Notes: a model not told the origin generated them from the letters alone. Shown: positions 24,247-36,774, numbered from the stretch's first letter. The stretch is DNA of 64,000 bases from Pseudotamlana agarivorans (GCF_018860245.1 NZ_JAHKPD010000011.1:124001-188000), one strand, 5' to 3'. Made by a program: numbers and translations.

Positions 24247-25836
24247 ATGAGTTTTTTAAAAGAAATAAAACGTCGACGTACTTTTGGTATCATTTCGCAT
24301 CCCGATGCTGGTAAAACCACATTAACTGAAAAACTATTACTTTTTGGTGGTGCTATTCAAGAAGCAGGTGCTGTAAAAAGTAATAAAATAAAAAAAGGAG
24401 CAACAAGTGATTTCATGGAAATTGAACGCCAGCGTGGAATTTCTGTAGCCACTTCTGTATTAGCCTTTGAATATGATGGTATTAAAATTAATATTTTAGA
24501 TACCCCGGGACACAAAGATTTTGCTGAAGATACGTTTAGAACCCTAACTGCTGTTGATAGTGTTATTGTTGTTATTGACGTTGCCAAAGGTGTTGAGGAG
24601 CAAACAGAAAAACTTGTTGAAGTTTGTCGTATGCGAAATATACCTATGATTGTTTTTATTAATAAAATGGATCGTGAAGGTAAAGATGCATTTGAGTTAC
24701 TTGACGAAATTGAGCAAAAACTAGGTTTAACCGTAACACCTTTAAGTTTCCCTATCGGAATGGGGTACGACTTTAAAGGCATTTATAATATTTGGGAAAA
24801 GAACATTAACTTGTTTAGTGGTGATAGTAGAAAGAACATAGAAGAAACTATAGAGATTTCAGATTTAAATTCTGATGAACTTAATAAGTTAGTTGGCGAC
24901 ACTTCAGCCGAAACCTTAAGAGAAGAATTGGAGCTTGTTGAAGGAATTTATCCTTCATTTGACAATGAGGCCTATTTAAACGGAACCTTACAACCTGTAT
25001 TCTTTGGTTCTGCTTTAAACAGTTTTGGTGTTCGTGAACTATTAGATTGCTTTGTGGAAATAGCACCGAAACCACAACCGAAAAACAGTGAAGAACGTCT
25101 TGTAAAACCCGAGGAAGATAAGTTTAGTGGCTTCGTTTTTAAGATTCATGCAAATATGGATCCTAATCACAGAAACCGTTTGGCCTTTATAAAAATTGTT
25201 TCTGGAGAATTTAAAAGAAATTCACCATACCTACATGTGAGACATAATAAAAAGGTGAAATTTTCGAGTCCGAATGCTTTTTTTGCTGAAAAGAAAGAAA
25301 TTGTAGACATCTCGTACCCTGGTGATATTGTAGGATTACAAGATACAGGAAACTTTAAAATTGGTGACACCCTTACCGAAGGAGAAATTCTAAACTACAA
25401 AGGCATCCCAAGCTTCTCTCCTGAACACTTTAGATATATTAATAATGCAGATCCCTTAAAATCGAAACAACTTTATAAAGGCATCGATCAATTAATGGAT
25501 GAAGGGGTCGCTCAACTTTTTACTTTAGAACTTAATGGGAGGAAAGTAATTGGAACCGTTGGAGCCTTACAGTATGAAGTTATACAATACCGTTTAGAAC
25601 ACGAGTACGGTGCTAAATGTACTTACGAAAACTTAAACGTACACAAGGCCTGCTGGGTAGATCCTAGTAATTCTAAATCTGACGAATACAAAGAATTTGT
25701 ACGTGTTAAACAACGTTTCTTAGCCAAGGACAAACGTGATCAATTGGTTTTCTTAGCCGATTCTGCTTTTTCTCTACAAATGACGCAACAAAAATACCCG
25801 AATGTAAAATTACATTTCACGTCTGAGTTTAATTAA
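24247..25836 (+). CDS. prfC: Peptide chain release factor 3
   Basis: 529 residues from the ATG at 24247. The open frame extends 15 codons upstream to 24202, but a promoter -7 box (24216-24223) lies in that stretch. G1 SHPDAGKT at 17-24, G3 DTPGHKD, G4 NKMDRE, then RF3-specific domains ending in KLHFTSEF. RF3 is the GTPase that recycles RF1/RF2 after termination. It is monocistronic and divergent from idi. Confidence 0.96.
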   Translation: MSFLKEIKRRRTFGIISHPDAGKTTLTEKLLLFGGAIQEAGAVKSNKIKKGATSDFMEIERQRGISVATSVLAFEYDGIKINILDTPGHKDFAEDTFRTLTAVDSVIVVIDVAKGVEEQTEKLVEVCRMRNIPMIVFINKMDREGKDAFELLDEIEQKLGLTVTPLSFPIGMGYDFKGIYNIWEKNINLFSGDSRKNIEETIEISDLNSDELNKLVGDTSAETLREELELVEGIYPSFDNEAYLNGTLQPVFFGSALNSFGVRELLDCFVEIAPKPQPKNSEERLVKPEEDKFSGFVFKIHANMDPNHRNRLAFIKIVSGEFKRNSPYLHVRHNKKVKFSSPNAFFAEKKEIVDISYPGDIVGLQDTGNFKIGDTLTEGEILNYKGIPSFSPEHFRYINNADPLKSKQLYKGIDQLMDEGVAQLFTLELNGRKVIGTVGALQYEVIQYRLEHEYGAKCTYENLNVHKACWVDPSNSKSDEYKEFVRVKQRFLAKDKRDQLVFLADSAFSLQMTQQKYPNVKLHFTSEFN

Positions 25837-25896
25837 ATTGCGACACACAATCAAAAGTTATATTTTTAACTAGAGTTATCCCCAAAGGCTTTATTT

Positions 25897-26124
25897 ATGA
25901 AAACGACAGAATACCGTAACAATGAAATTACGATTTCATATTGTCCTTTTAAATGCACGCAATCGGATGTGTGCACCGAGGAACTATCAAATGTGTTTCA
26001 AAACTCAGTAATCCCATGGATAGACCCCAATGGCAGTTCAACTGAAAGTATAATCAAACAAATAAAAAAATGCCCTTCAGGCGCTTTAATGTATAAGCGA
26101 CATAAAAAGGAAATGGCCTATTAA
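25897..26124 (+). CDS. Small divergent 4Fe-4S mono-cluster protein (YjdI-like)
   Basis: 75 residues. Four cysteines are available as ligands: Cys16 and Cys20 (YCPFKC), Cys26 and Cys59 (KCPSGAL), the pattern of the Fer4_19 / DUF1271 family. The KCPSGAL motif is diagnostic. These proteins often accompany acetyltransferases, but no partner is adjacent. Function is unknown; an electron-transfer or Fe-S sensor role is inferred. ATG start, 60 bases after prfC. Confidence 0.8.
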   Translation: MKTTEYRNNEITISYCPFKCTQSDVCTEELSNVFQNSVIPWIDPNGSSTESIIKQIKKCPSGALMYKRHKKEMAY

Positions 26125-26315
26125 TACCAACTCTCATTTAAAATGACCGTAATAAAATACGCCTTTTCACTTTCTATTTCAACATAAAAAGAAACCGTAA
26201 CTACGGCTATGCTTTATTTTTCTGTTTCCTATAAAACATAAATTCATCCCCGCTCTGCAACGGCGGCAGGCTATTTTACAGTAATTTTAAGCAAGAAATG
26301 GTATATAATAAAAAA

Positions 26316-26338
26316 GCCTTTGAACAATGTTCAAAGGC
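26316..26338. terminator. Bidirectional terminator between convergent genes
   Basis: GCCTTTGAAC / GTTCAAAGGC with an AAT loop, flanked by A and T runs. It serves the small Fe-S gene (plus) and the DUF3467 gene (minus). Confidence 0.85.
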
Positions 26339-26363
26339 TTTTTTTATAGTCTTATGTAGAGAA

Positions 26364-26681
26364 TTAAGCTTGACCAGTTGGTCCAAAATTCAAAGGCATT
26401 GGTGGTTGATCATAATCCTTAATCTCACCATGAGCATTTTCAAATCTTGTTACGTTCTCCCCTAAGGCTTTTAATAAACGTTTCGCGTGCTGTGGCGTTA
26501 AGATAATTCTAGATTTTACTTTGTTCTTAGGAACTCCAGGCATAATATTAACAAAATCGACTACAAATTCTGAAACCGAATGGTTAATAATTGCCAGGTT
26601 TGAATACGTCCCTTCCGCTACTTTTTCGTCTAATTCTATATTAATTTGTCCTTGTTTTGGTTGCTCTTTTTCGTCTGCCAT
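26364..26681 (-). CDS. DUF3467 protein
   Basis: 105 residues from the ATG at 26681, matching the usual N-terminus MADEKEQPKQGQINIEL; an ATG at 26705 would add eight residues without similarity. The body has the family core EGTYSNLAIINHS, VVDFVNIMPGVPK and LTPQHAKRLLKAL. The family is conserved in Bacteroidota, often next to rpoC, but has no known activity. It is transcribed in the same direction just after rpoC, although a terminator stands between them. Confidence 0.82.
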   Translation of the reverse strand: MADEKEQPKQGQINIELDEKVAEGTYSNLAIINHSVSEFVVDFVNIMPGVPKNKVKSRIILTPQHAKRLLKALGENVTRFENAHGEIKDYDQPPMPLNFGPTGQA

Positions 26682-26747
26682 AACAGTTATGTTTTTCGCT
26701 TCCATGAAAATGAAAGTCTTATTATTAATAATTTAATATTATAAAAA

Positions 26748-26779
26748 AAGCCTTCAGGTATAGATATACATGAAGGCTT
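26748..26779 (-). terminator. Terminator of the rpoBC operon
   Basis: Minus-strand stem AAGCCTTCA / TGAAGGCTT with a run of T; located 40 bases past the rpoC stop. Confidence 0.8.
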
Positions 26780-26790
26780 ATATTTAAAAG

Positions 26791-26810
26791 ATTCCCGCCT
26801 TCGCGGGAAT
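26791..26810. repeat. REP-like hairpin after rpoC
   Basis: Perfect palindrome ATTCCCGC-CTTC-GCGGGAAT seven bases after the rpoC stop. The same motif recurs, with changes, at 39768-39785 and 40201-40218, each just downstream of a tRNA. Confidence 0.75.
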
Positions 26811-26816
26811 TGGATA

Positions 26817-29800
26817 CTAGTTATAATTTAATTCTTGCTTAACCTGCATCATTTCGTCAAACTCTTCTTTAGAGCCTACAATGATATCAGAATAGCGTCT
26901 CATACCTGTACCTGCTGGTATTCTATGACCAACAATTACATTTTCTTTCAAGCCTTCTAAAGCATCTACTTTACCTGCTACTGCAGCTTCGTTAAGTACT
27001 TTAGTCGTTTCTTGGAAAGAAGCAGCAGAAATAAATGATTTCGTTTGAAGCGATGCTCTCGTAATACCTTGTAGTATTGGAGTTGCCGTTGCTGGCTGAG
27101 CTTCTCTAGCTGAAACAAGCGCTTTGTCTTCACGACGTAATATAGAGTTCTCGTCTCTTAATTGACGTGGTGTAACAATTTGTCCAGCTTTCAACGTTGA
27201 AGAATCTCCAGCGTCTTCAATAACTTTCATTCCGAAGATATCATCATTTTCTTTAATGAAATCTGCTTTATGAGCTAATTGATCTTCTAAGAAGATGGTA
27301 TCACCAGAATCAATGATTCTAACTTTACGCATCATTTGTCTTACAACAACTTCGAAGTGCTTATCATTAATCTTCACCCCTTGTAAACGGTATACCTCTT
27401 GTACTTCATTTACCAAGTACTGTTGTACCGCTGAAGGGCCTTTAATATTTAGGATATCATTAGGCGTGATAGAACCATCAGATAATGGCATACCCGCTTT
27501 TACGAAATCATTTTCTTGAACAAGAATCTGACTTGATAATTTCACTAAGTATTTCTTAACGTCACCTAATTTAGATTCTACGATAATCTCACGGTTACCT
27601 CTTTTGATTTTCCCGAAAGAAACCACACCATCAATAGCACTTACTACTGCCGGGTTAGAAGGGTTACGTGCTTCGAATAACTCAGTTACACGAGGAAGAC
27701 CACCGGTAATATCACCAGCTTTCGCGGATTTACGAGGAATCTTGACTAAAATCTTACCAATATTAACAGCTTCACCGTCATCAATCATAATGTGTGCACC
27801 AACTGGTAAGTTGTATGAACGCATCGTTTCACCACTTGCATTTTCAATATGAAGTGTTGGGATAAGTTTCTTGTTTCTAGATTCAGAAATTACTTTTTCT
27901 TGGAAACCAGTTTGCTCATCAATCTCTACTTGGTAAGTAACACCTTGTTCAAGGTTTTCATATCTCACTTTACCAGCGAATTCTGAAATAATTACACCAT
28001 TATATGGATCCCATGTACAAACAACATCTCCTTTAGATAATTCTTGACCATTCTTAACAAATATTGTAGAACCGTAAGGAATATTATTCGTACTTAATAC
28101 AATACCAGTTTTCTTATCGATAAGTTTAAGTTCAGATGTTCTAGAGATTACGATATCAATATCGTTTCCTTCGCTATCTTGACCTTTAACTGTTTTTAAA
28201 TCTTCAATTTCGGCAACACCAGCAAACTTAACAATTAAATTATTTTCTTCTGAAATGTTTCCTGCAATACCACCAACGTGGAATGTACGAAGTGTTAACT
28301 GTGTACCTGGCTCACCAATTGATTGTGCAGCAACTACACCAACCGCTTCACCACGTTGTACCATTTTACCTGTAGCTAAGTTACGACCGTAACATTTAGC
28401 ACAAATTCCTTGTAAAGCCTCACAAGTTAAAGCAGAACGTACTTCAATACTTTCTAATGGAGATGCTCCAATTACTTTCGCAACAGCATCATCAATTAAT
28501 TGTCCAGCAGAAGCCAATTTCTCTTCAGTTAAAGGATTGAAAACGTCATTTAAAGATACACGTCCAACAATTCTTTCTTGTAAGCTTTCAACAACTTCAT
28601 CATTCTTCTTCAATGGCTCAACTTCAACACCTCTTAAAGTACCACAATCTTCAGTGTTAATAATAACATCTTGAGATACATCAACTAAACGACGTGTTAA
28701 GTAACCTGCATCGGCCGTTTTAAGTGCCGTATCCGCAAGACCCTTACGAGCACCGTGCGTTGAGATAAAGTATTCTAAAATTGAAAGACCTTCCTTAAAG
28801 TTCGATAGAATTGGATTTTCAATAATAGATCCACCACCTGCAGTAGATTTTTTAGGTTTTGCCATTAATCCACGCATACCTGTTAACTGACGAATCTGTT
28901 CTTTAGATCCACGAGCTCCAGAATCAAGCATCATAAATACCGAGTTGAACCCTTGTTGATCCTCACGAATACGTTTCATAGACAATTCAGTCAATTCAGC
29001 ATTTGTAGAAGTCCAAATATCAATAACTTGGTTATAACGTTCGTTATTGGTAATAAGTCCCATGTTATAGTTACCTGTAATACCTTCAACTAAACCGTTA
29101 GCTTTATCAATCATTCCTTGCTTTTCTGGCGGAATGATAATATCACCTAAACTAAACGATAAACCACCTTGGAAGGCAAATTTAAATCCTAAAGTTCTAA
29201 TCGCATCTAAGAAATCAGCCGTTTCAGGAACAGAAGTTGCTTTAAGGATATCACCAATAATATCTCTTAAAGATTTCTTAGTTAATACCTCATTAATATA
29301 TCCTGCAGCCTGTGGTACGTGTTTGTTAAATAATACACGACCAACAGTAGTTTCAATAATCATTGGAGCAAGTTTACCATCTTCATTGATGTCGATAGTT
29401 CTTACTTTAATTCCAGCATTCAAATCAACACGCTTCTCATTGAAAGCAATTTCTACTTCTTCATCAGAGTAAAATGTTAATCCTTCACCTTGAATTGGCA
29501 CTTCTGGAGTTGATTTACGTAGCTTGGTCATATAATAAAGACCAAGTACCATATCCTGAGAAGGTACCGTCACTGGAGAACCGTTTGCTGGATTTAAGAT
29601 ATTGTGAGACGCCAACATTAACATTTGACATTCTAAAATAGCTTCTGGTCCAAGTGGTAAGTGCACCGCCATTTGATCACCATCGAAATCGGCATTAAAG
29701 GCCGTACATACTAATGGGTGTAATTGGATTGCTTTTCCTTCAATTAACTTAGGTTGGAAAGCTTGAATACCCAACCTGTGTAAAGTAGGCGCACGGTTTA

Positions 29801-31118
29801 GTAATACTGGATGTCCTTTAAGAACGTTTTCCAAGATATCCCAAACCACCGGCTCTCTTTTATCTATAATTTTCTTTGCAGATTTTACTGTTTTTACAAT
29901 ACCTCTTTCAATTAATTTTCTAATTACGAAAGGCTTGTATAATTCGGCTGCCATGTTTTTAGGCAATCCACATTCAAATAATTTTAATTCTGGTCCAACA
30001 ACAATTACCGAACGTGCTGAATAATCCACACGTTTACCAAGTAAGTTTTGACGGAAACGACCTTGTTTACCTTTTAATGAATCTGATAAAGATTTTAAAG
30101 GTCTGTTAGAATCTGTTTTTACCGCTGAAGACTTACGTGTGTTGTCAAATAATGAATCAACAGACTCTTGAAGCATACGTTTTTCATTACGTAAAATAAC
30201 TTCTGGAGCTTTAATTTCAACTAATCTTTTAAGACGGTTGTTACGGATAATAACACGACGGTAAAGATCATTTAAATCAGACGTTGCAAAACGACCTCCA
30301 TCTAGTGGAACTAAAGGACGTAATTCTGGCGGAATGATTGGAATAACTTTCATGATCATCCACTCCGGACGGTTCTCACGGTTGTTGTTAGATTCTTTTA
30401 AAGACTCAACAACTTGTAAACGTTTTAAAGCTTCCGTTTTACGTTGTTTAGACGTTTCAGTATTTGCTTTGTGACGCAATTCGTATGATAAAGACTCTAA
30501 ATCAATTCTTGATAATAACTCAATTAAACATTCAGCACCCATTTTAGCTAAAAACTTGTTAGGGTCTGTATCGTCTAAATATTGATTGTCCTGAGGAAGC
30601 GTTTCAAGAATGTTTAAATATTCTTCTTCAGTTAAGAAGTCCATTTTTTGTAATGGTTCACCTTCTTCATTTTTAGCATTACCTGGTTGAATTACTACAT
30701 AACGTTCGTAGTAAATAATCATATCTAATTTCTTAGAAGGTAATCCTAATAAGTAACCTATTTTATTAGGTAAAGAACGGAAGTACCAAATGTGAGCTAC
30801 AGGAACCACAAGGTTGATGTGCCCAACACGATCACGACGTACTTTCTTTTCTGTTACTTCAACACCACAACGGTCACAAACGATACCTTTGTAGCGAATT
30901 CTTTTATACTTACCACAAGCACACTCATAATCCTTTACAGGACCAAAAATACGCTCACAGAACAAACCATCACGTTCAGGTTTGTGAGTACGATAATTGA
31001 TAGTTTCTGGTTTTAAAACCTCACCTCTAGACTCTGCTAAAATAGACTCTGGTGATGCTAAACCAATTGAGATTTTATTAAACCTCTTAACTGTATTTTT
31101 ATCTTGTTTTCTTGCCAT
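26817..31118 (-). CDS. rpoC: RNA polymerase beta-prime subunit
   Basis: 1433 residues, typical for Bacteroidota. The N-terminal zinc finger uses Cys66, 68, 81 and 84 ([13 protein letters not shown]...CDRCG). The Mg-chelating NADFDGDQM lies near residue 473. The second zinc site includes the CGTLRG and CAKCYG cysteines. The trigger-loop region reads [13 protein letters not shown]. It forms the catalytic half of RNA polymerase with rpoB, 32 bases upstream. A terminator and a REP-like hairpin follow. ATG start. Confidence 0.99.
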   Translation of the reverse strand: MARKQDKNTVKRFNKISIGLASPESILAESRGEVLKPETINYRTHKPERDGLFCERIFGPVKDYECACGKYKRIRYKGIVCDRCGVEVTEKKVRRDRVGHINLVVPVAHIWYFRSLPNKIGYLLGLPSKKLDMIIYYERYVVIQPGNAKNEEGEPLQKMDFLTEEEYLNILETLPQDNQYLDDTDPNKFLAKMGAECLIELLSRIDLESLSYELRHKANTETSKQRKTEALKRLQVVESLKESNNNRENRPEWMIMKVIPIIPPELRPLVPLDGGRFATSDLNDLYRRVIIRNNRLKRLVEIKAPEVILRNEKRMLQESVDSLFDNTRKSSAVKTDSNRPLKSLSDSLKGKQGRFRQNLLGKRVDYSARSVIVVGPELKLFECGLPKNMAAELYKPFVIRKLIERGIVKTVKSAKKIIDKREPVVWDILENVLKGHPVLLNRAPTLHRLGIQAFQPKLIEGKAIQLHPLVCTAFNADFDGDQMAVHLPLGPEAILECQMLMLASHNILNPANGSPVTVPSQDMVLGLYYMTKLRKSTPEVPIQGEGLTFYSDEEVEIAFNEKRVDLNAGIKVRTIDINEDGKLAPMIIETTVGRVLFNKHVPQAAGYINEVLTKKSLRDIIGDILKATSVPETADFLDAIRTLGFKFAFQGGLSFSLGDIIIPPEKQGMIDKANGLVEGITGNYNMGLITNNERYNQVIDIWTSTNAELTELSMKRIREDQQGFNSVFMMLDSGARGSKEQIRQLTGMRGLMAKPKKSTAGGGSIIENPILSNFKEGLSILEYFISTHGARKGLADTALKTADAGYLTRRLVDVSQDVIINTEDCGTLRGVEVEPLKKNDEVVESLQERIVGRVSLNDVFNPLTEEKLASAGQLIDDAVAKVIGASPLESIEVRSALTCEALQGICAKCYGRNLATGKMVQRGEAVGVVAAQSIGEPGTQLTLRTFHVGGIAGNISEENNLIVKFAGVAEIEDLKTVKGQDSEGNDIDIVISRTSELKLIDKKTGIVLSTNNIPYGSTIFVKNGQELSKGDVVCTWDPYNGVIISEFAGKVRYENLEQGVTYQVEIDEQTGFQEKVISESRNKKLIPTLHIENASGETMRSYNLPVGAHIMIDDGEAVNIGKILVKIPRKSAKAGDITGGLPRVTELFEARNPSNPAVVSAIDGVVSFGKIKRGNREIIVESKLGDVKKYLVKLSSQILVQENDFVKAGMPLSDGSITPNDILNIKGPSAVQQYLVNEVQEVYRLQGVKINDKHFEVVVRQMMRKVRIIDSGDTIFLEDQLAHKADFIKENDDIFGMKVIEDAGDSSTLKAGQIVTPRQLRDENSILRREDKALVSAREAQPATATPILQGITRASLQTKSFISAASFQETTKVLNEAAVAGKVDALEGLKENVIVGHRIPAGTGMRRYSDIIVGSKEEFDEMMQVKQELNYN

Positions 31119-31150
31119 AATATATGGTTGAAATGAATTTAATTAATTAA

Positions 31151-34100
31151 CTACTCTTCTAATCTGATGTCTAAACCTAAACCTTTCAATTCGTGCATAA
31201 GTACGTTGAATGATTCTGGTAATCCTGGATCTGGCATTGGTTCACCTTTTACGATAGCTTCGTAAGTTTTGGCTCTACCAATAACATCATCAGATTTTAC
31301 AGTTAAAATCTCACGTAAGGTACTTGATGCGCCATAAGCCTCAAGTGCCCAAACTTCCATCTCACCAAAACGCTGACCACCAAACTGTGCTTTACCACCT
31401 AATGGTTGTTGCGTAATTAATGAGTAAGGTCCAATAGAACGTGCGTGCATTTTATCATCAACCATGTGTCCTAGTTTCAGCATGTAAATCACACCAACTG
31501 TCGCTGGTTGATCGAAACGCTGTCCAGTTCCACCATCGTAAAGATACGTATGACCATATCTTGGAATTCCAGCTTCATCTGTAAATCCGTTGATTTGATC
31601 GATAGTAGCTCCATCAAAGATTGGCGTTGCATATTTACGTCCTAATTTTTGTCCTGCCCATCCTAATACTGTTTCATAAATCTGTCCGATGTTCATACGA
31701 GATGGTACACCAAGTGGATTTAATACAATATCAACAGGCGTTCCATCTTCTAAGAATGGCATATCTTCTTGACGAACGATTCTTGCAACAATACCTTTGT
31801 TACCGTGACGCCCTGCCATTTTATCACCTACTTTAAGTTTACGTTTCTTAGCGATGTAAACTTTAGCTAATTTAATAATACCTGCTGGTAACTCATCACC
31901 TACAGAAATTGTAAATTTCTCACGACGTAAAGAACCTTGTAAATCGTTCTCTTTAATCTTGTAGTTGTGAATTAAATCGGCAACCAATTGGTTTGTATGG
32001 TCATCAGTAGTCCATTTTCCAGACACTAAATGCGCATAATCATCAACAGCATTTAACATTTTAAGCGTGAACTTTTTACCTTTTGGTAAAACTTCTTCAC
32101 CTAAATCATTAAAGATACCTTGAGCCGTTTTTCCGTTTACAATGTTGAAAAGTTTATCAACTAAAACATCTTTTAATTCATCAAACTTTCTATCGTATTG
32201 CGCTTCTAAAGCAAGAATATCATCTTTATCTTGAGCACGCTTACGTTTATCTTTTACGGCTCTAGCGAATAATTTCTTCTCAATAACAACACCATTCAAT
32301 GAAGGTGATGCTTTTAAAGAAGCATCTTTCACATCTCCAGCTTTATCACCAAAGATAGCACGTAATAATTTTTCTTCAGGAGTTGGATCAGATTCTCCTT
32401 TTGGAGTAATCTTACCAATAAGAATATCACCAGGCTTAACCTCGGCACCAACGCGAATCATTCCGTTTTCATCTAGGTCTTTAGTAGCCTCTTCAGAAAC
32501 ATTAGGGATATCGTTAGTTAATTCTTCATTTCCTAATTTAGTATCTCTTACTTCAAGAGAATACTCATCAATATGGATAGAAGTGAAAATATCTTCACGA
32601 ACCACTTTTTCAGAGATTACAATCGCATCCTCAAAGTTATACCCTTTCCAAGGCATAAAGGCTACTTTCATATTTCTACCTAAAGCTAATTCTCCTTTTT
32701 GAGTGGCATACCCTTCACATAAAACCTGACCTTTAGTTACTTTATCACCTTTAACGATAATTGGTTTTAGGTTGATAGAAGTTCCTTGGTTTGTTTTTCT
32801 GTATTTAACTAACTGGTATGTTTTAATATCACTATCAAAACTTACTTTAGCTTCGTCTTCGGTACGCTCGTATCTAATTTTAATTTCTTTAGCATCAACG
32901 TAAAGTACTTCACCTTCTCCTTCAGCATTAATCAATACTCTAGAATCTGAAGCCACTTGACGCTCTAAACCTGTTCCTACAATTGGTGCATCAACTCTTA
33001 ATAATGGTACGGCTTGACGCATCATATTTGATCCCATCAATGCACGGTTGGCATCATCATGTTCTAAGAAAGGAATTAAAGAAGCCGAAATTGAAGAAAT
33101 CTGGTTTGGAGCAACATCCGTATAATGTAATTCGTTAGGATCAATTACCGGGAAGTCACCTTCCATTCTTGCAATAACTTTATCATGAAGAATTTTTCCA
33201 TCGTCATCAACTTTTACAGTGGCTTGAGCAATTAATTTTTCTTCTTCTTCTTCAGCACTTAAATATGTAGGTTCATTTTTAATATCAACCACACCATCAG
33301 TAACTTTTCTATATGGTGTTTCGATGAATCCCATTGGATTCACTTTCGCATATACAGAAAGAGACGATATTAGACCAATATTTGGTCCCTCTGGTGTTTC
33401 AATCGGACATAAACGTCCGTAGTGTGTATAGTGAACATCACGTACCTCAAACCCTGCTCTTTCTCTAGATAAACCACCTGGTCCAAGAGCTGATAAACGA
33501 CGCTTATGCGTAATTTCAGCCAGTGGATTGGTTTGATCCATAAATTGAGACAACTGGTTTGTACCAAAGAAAGAATTAATAACAGACGATAATGTCTTTG
33601 CATTAATTAAATCAATAGGGGTAAACACCTCATTATCACGAACGTTCATACGCTCACGAATCGTACGTGCCATACGTGCTAAACCAACACCAAATTGAGA
33701 AGATAATTGCTCACCAACTGTACGTACACGACGGTTAGATAAGTGATCAATATCATCAATCTCAGCTTTAGAATTGATAAGCTCGATTAAATATTTAATG
33801 ATGGTAATGATATCCTCTTTGGTAAGCACTTGCTTATCCATTCCAATATCAAGACCTAATTTTTTATTCATTCTATAACGTCCAACTTCCCCTAAAGAGT
33901 AACGTTGGTCACTAAAGAATAATTTATCAATAATACCACGTGCTGTTTCCTCATCTGGCGGCTCAGCATTACGTAATTGTCTGTAAATATGTTCAACAGC
34001 TTCTTTTTCAGAGTTTGTTGGATCTTTTTGAAGCGTATTGTGAATAATAGCATAATCACCTTGCTCAGTACTTTCTTTATGTAAAAGAATAGTCTTCACA

Positions 34101-34963
34101 TCGGCATCAAGAATTTCTTCTATATTTTCTTTATCAAGAATCGTATCACGATCAAGCACGATTTCATTACGCTCGATAGATACAACCTCTCCAGTATCTT
34201 CATCAACAAAATCCTCATGCCATGTATTTAATACACGTGCAGCTAATTTTCTTCCTAAGTATTTTTTTAATCCAGATTTTGAAACTTTAGCCTCTTCTGC
34301 TAAGTCAAAAATCTCTAAGATATCTTTATCACGCTCAAAACCAATGGCACGGAAAAGCGTAGTAACAGGTAATTTTTTCTTTCTATCGATGTACGCATAC
34401 ATCACTTGGTTGATATCTGTAGCGAATTCAATCCAAGATCCTTTGAATGGTATAACTCTTGCTGAATATAACTTGGTTCCGTTGGCATGAAAAGATTGGC
34501 CAAAGAAAACCCCTGGTGAACGGTGTAATTGAGATACAACAACACGCTCGGCACCATTAATACAAAAAGTTCCAGAAGGCGTCATGTAAGGAATAGTACC
34601 TAAGTACACATCTTGAACAATGGTCTCGAAATCCTCATGTTCAGGGTCTGTACAATATAACTTTAACCTAGCCTTTAGCGGAACGCTGTATGTAAGTCCT
34701 CTTTCAATACACTCTTCAATAGCATATCTTGGTGGATCTACGAAGTAATCTAAAAATTCTAAAACGAATTGATTACGAGAATCTGTAATTGGAAAGTTTT
34801 CCATGAAAGTATTATAAAGACCTTCATCACCTCTTTCCTCTGATTTAGTTTCTAACTGGAAAAAATCCTGGAAGGATTTTATCTGAATATCCAAGAAGTC
34901 TGGATATTCCGTTCTATTAATAATAGAAGAGAAATTTAATCTTTCAGCTTGTGTTGATAACAT
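31151..34963 (-). CDS. rpoB: RNA polymerase beta subunit
   Basis: 1270 residues from the ATG at 34963 (the preceding in-frame TTG is ignored). The rifampicin region reads [19 protein letters not shown] and LSALGPGGL, with the drug-contacting Asp, His and Ser all wild-type, so no target-based rifampicin resistance is visible. Other hallmarks are [11 protein letters not shown] and [14 protein letters not shown]. Operon order rplL-rpoB-rpoC; two hairpins lie in the 120-base rplL-rpoB gap. Confidence 0.99.
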   Translation of the reverse strand: MLSTQAERLNFSSIINRTEYPDFLDIQIKSFQDFFQLETKSEERGDEGLYNTFMENFPITDSRNQFVLEFLDYFVDPPRYAIEECIERGLTYSVPLKARLKLYCTDPEHEDFETIVQDVYLGTIPYMTPSGTFCINGAERVVVSQLHRSPGVFFGQSFHANGTKLYSARVIPFKGSWIEFATDINQVMYAYIDRKKKLPVTTLFRAIGFERDKDILEIFDLAEEAKVSKSGLKKYLGRKLAARVLNTWHEDFVDEDTGEVVSIERNEIVLDRDTILDKENIEEILDADVKTILLHKESTEQGDYAIIHNTLQKDPTNSEKEAVEHIYRQLRNAEPPDEETARGIIDKLFFSDQRYSLGEVGRYRMNKKLGLDIGMDKQVLTKEDIITIIKYLIELINSKAEIDDIDHLSNRRVRTVGEQLSSQFGVGLARMARTIRERMNVRDNEVFTPIDLINAKTLSSVINSFFGTNQLSQFMDQTNPLAEITHKRRLSALGPGGLSRERAGFEVRDVHYTHYGRLCPIETPEGPNIGLISSLSVYAKVNPMGFIETPYRKVTDGVVDIKNEPTYLSAEEEEEKLIAQATVKVDDDGKILHDKVIARMEGDFPVIDPNELHYTDVAPNQISSISASLIPFLEHDDANRALMGSNMMRQAVPLLRVDAPIVGTGLERQVASDSRVLINAEGEGEVLYVDAKEIKIRYERTEDEAKVSFDSDIKTYQLVKYRKTNQGTSINLKPIIVKGDKVTKGQVLCEGYATQKGELALGRNMKVAFMPWKGYNFEDAIVISEKVVREDIFTSIHIDEYSLEVRDTKLGNEELTNDIPNVSEEATKDLDENGMIRVGAEVKPGDILIGKITPKGESDPTPEEKLLRAIFGDKAGDVKDASLKASPSLNGVVIEKKLFARAVKDKRKRAQDKDDILALEAQYDRKFDELKDVLVDKLFNIVNGKTAQGIFNDLGEEVLPKGKKFTLKMLNAVDDYAHLVSGKWTTDDHTNQLVADLIHNYKIKENDLQGSLRREKFTISVGDELPAGIIKLAKVYIAKKRKLKVGDKMAGRHGNKGIVARIVRQEDMPFLEDGTPVDIVLNPLGVPSRMNIGQIYETVLGWAGQKLGRKYATPIFDGATIDQINGFTDEAGIPRYGHTYLYDGGTGQRFDQPATVGVIYMLKLGHMVDDKMHARSIGPYSLITQQPLGGKAQFGGQRFGEMEVWALEAYGASSTLREILTVKSDDVIGRAKTYEAIVKGEPMPDPGLPESFNVLMHELKGLGLDIRLEE

Positions 34964-34999
34964 CAATGGACGGAATTTTGATTAAAAAAAATAATAATA

Positions 35000-35022
35000 G
35001 CGTATGTAAACGTTATATACGC
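35000..35022 (-). other. Second stem-loop in the rplL-rpoB spacer
   Basis: GCGTAT / ATACGC arms around an 11-base loop, immediately downstream of the larger stem-loop. Possible RNA processing or attenuation element. Confidence 0.4.
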
Positions 35023-35027
35023 AAAAT

Positions 35028-35063
35028 GGTTTAGGCCTTGAAGAATGTCTTCAGACCTAAACC
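35028..35063 (-). other. Stem-loop in the rplL-rpoB spacer (attenuator or processing site)
   Basis: Minus strand GGTTTAGG ... CCTAAACC with an inner stem TGAAGA/TCTTCA: a 36-base extended hairpin without a T run. In other bacteria this spacer holds an attenuator and an RNase III site that set the L12:RpoB ratio; a similar role is inferred here. Confidence 0.55.
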
Positions 35064-35086
35064 GTTATGTGTTTGAGATGCTAAGC

Positions 35087-35461
35087 TTACTTAAGCTCTA
35101 CCTCTGCTCCAGCCTCTTCTAATTGAGCTTTAAGAGCTTCAGCTTCGTCTTTAGAAACTGCTTCTTTGATAGCACTTGGTGCATCATCAACTAAACCTTT
35201 TGCTTCTTTTAATCCTAAACCAGTTAATTCTTTAACTAATTTTACAACAGCTAATTTAGAACCACCAGCCGCTTTTAAGATAACATCAAATTCAGTTTGA
35301 GCTTCTTCAGCTTCACCACCTGCAGCAGGACCAGCAACAGCAACTGCAGCAGCAGCAGCAGGCTCGATACCGTACTCATCTTTTAATATAGTTGCTAACT
35401 CATTTACTTCTTTTACAGTAAGGTTAACTAATTGTTCTGCGAAATCTTTTAAATCTGCCAT
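35087..35461 (-). CDS. rplL: Ribosomal protein bL12 (L7/L12)
   Basis: 124 residues: N-terminal dimerisation helix, Ala/Gly-rich hinge ([15 protein letters not shown], residues ~36-50), and C-terminal factor-binding domain with [20 protein letters not shown]. It forms the ribosomal stalk that recruits translational GTPases such as the EF-Tu, RF3 and other factors, two of which are encoded in this window. It follows rplJ by about 60 bases. Confidence 0.98.
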   Translation of the reverse strand: MADLKDFAEQLVNLTVKEVNELATILKDEYGIEPAAAAAVAVAGPAAGGEAEEAQTEFDVILKAAGGSKLAVVKLVKELTGLGLKEAKGLVDDAPSAIKEAVSKDEAEALKAQLEEAGAEVELK

Positions 35462-35523
35462 TTTTCTATCGTTTTAATAATTTTGTAATAATATAATTGT
35501 AATAAAGTGCGTACTATTTAAGA

Positions 35524-36045
35524 CTATCCTTCTTTTTCAGATAGTGTTTTTATAAGTCCAGCTATTGTGCTTCCCCCCGATTTAAGAGCTGATACCACAT
35601 TTTTAGCAGGCGATTGTAATAATCCAACAATCTCTCCTAGTAACTCTTCTTTAGACTTGATATCTACTAATAAGTCTAATTGTTCGTCACCAATGTAAAC
35701 AGCTTCCTCAATAAAAGCTCCTTTTAATAAAGGCTTTTCTGATTTCTTACGGAAGTTTTTAATTAATTTAGCTGGTACGTTACCTGTTTCAGAATACATC
35801 ACAGATGTATTTCCTTTAAGTACTGAAGGTAAATCTCCAAAATCTCTATCTGAAGCCTCCATTGCTTTTGCAAGTAATGTATTTTTAACAACTGCCATTT
35901 GCACGTTTGCTTTAAAAGCAGCACGGCGTAAGTTTGAGGTAGTATCAGCGTTTAATCCTGAAATATCTGCTAAATAGATATTTGCGTTATTAGCTAAGTC
36001 TGCAGTTAATTCCTCAATTACTAATGATTTTTCTTCTCTTGTCAT
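35524..36045 (-). CDS. rplJ: Ribosomal protein uL10
   Basis: 173 residues with the L10 RNA-binding N-terminus (EKSLVIEELTADLANNANIY) and C-terminal helix that binds bL12 dimers. The L10-L12 complex often represses its own mRNA; only 19 bases separate rplA and rplJ, so any leader must lie within rplA. ATG start. Confidence 0.97.
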   Translation of the reverse strand: MTREEKSLVIEELTADLANNANIYLADISGLNADTTSNLRRAAFKANVQMAVVKNTLLAKAMEASDRDFGDLPSVLKGNTSVMYSETGNVPAKLIKNFRKKSEKPLLKGAFIEEAVYIGDEQLDLLVDIKSKEELLGEIVGLLQSPAKNVVSALKSGGSTIAGLIKTLSEKEG

Positions 36046-36064
36046 AATAAAAGTTTTAACTTAA

Positions 36065-36754
36065 TTAACCAATTTTAGAATCAACAGCGATACTTGGGCT
36101 CATTGTAGACGACATAAAAATGCTTTTTACATAAATACCCTTTGCAGTTGTTGGTTTTAATTTCATTAATGTTTGTAATAATTCATTTGCATTATCTGCA
36201 ATTTTATCAGCGCTAAATGATGCTTTACCTATAGCAGCGTGTACGATACCAGTTTTATCAACTTTAAAGTCAATTTTACCAGCTTTTACTTCTGTTACAG
36301 CTTTAGCAACATCCATTGTTACTGTTCCTGTCTTTGGGTTAGGCATTAAACCACGAGGACCTAATACACGTCCTAAAGGACCTAATTTACCCATAACGCT
36401 AGGCATAGTAATAATAACATCTACGTCTGTCCAACCACTCTTGATTTTATCAAGGTACTCATCTAAACCTACATAATCAGCACCTGCTTCTTTAGCTTCT
36501 GCTTCTTTGTCTGGAGTTACTAATGCTAATACTTTTACGTCTTTACCAGTACCATGAGGAAGAGATACTACACCTCTTACCATTTGATTTGCTTTACGAG
36601 GATCAACTCCTAAACGTACAGCTAAGTCTACAGACGCATCAAATTTTGTATTGGTAACTTCTTTAATTAAGGCTGAAGCATCTTCTAAAGAATATACTCT
36701 TCCTTTTTCAATTTTCGCTAAAGCTTCTTTTTGCTTTTTTGTTAATCTTGCCAT
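36065..36754 (-). CDS. rplA: Ribosomal protein uL1
   Basis: 229 residues; the L1 signature region PNPKTGTVT and the two-domain pattern with an insert between ~66 and 160 are present. It binds 23S rRNA at the mobile stalk and, in many bacteria, represses the rplKA mRNA. It begins 20 bases after rplK. Confidence 0.98.
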   Translation of the reverse strand: MARLTKKQKEALAKIEKGRVYSLEDASALIKEVTNTKFDASVDLAVRLGVDPRKANQMVRGVVSLPHGTGKDVKVLALVTPDKEAEAKEAGADYVGLDEYLDKIKSGWTDVDVIITMPSVMGKLGPLGRVLGPRGLMPNPKTGTVTMDVAKAVTEVKAGKIDFKVDKTGIVHAAIGKASFSADKIADNANELLQTLMKLKPTTAKGIYVKSIFMSSTMSPSIAVDSKIG

Positions 36755-36774
36755 TTTGTAATGTCTTTAATAGA

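Noticed and set aside
33370-33603. Minus-strand ORF in another frame within rpoB
   Set aside because: A shadow frame of rpoB; rpoB's codon pattern and conservation explain it.
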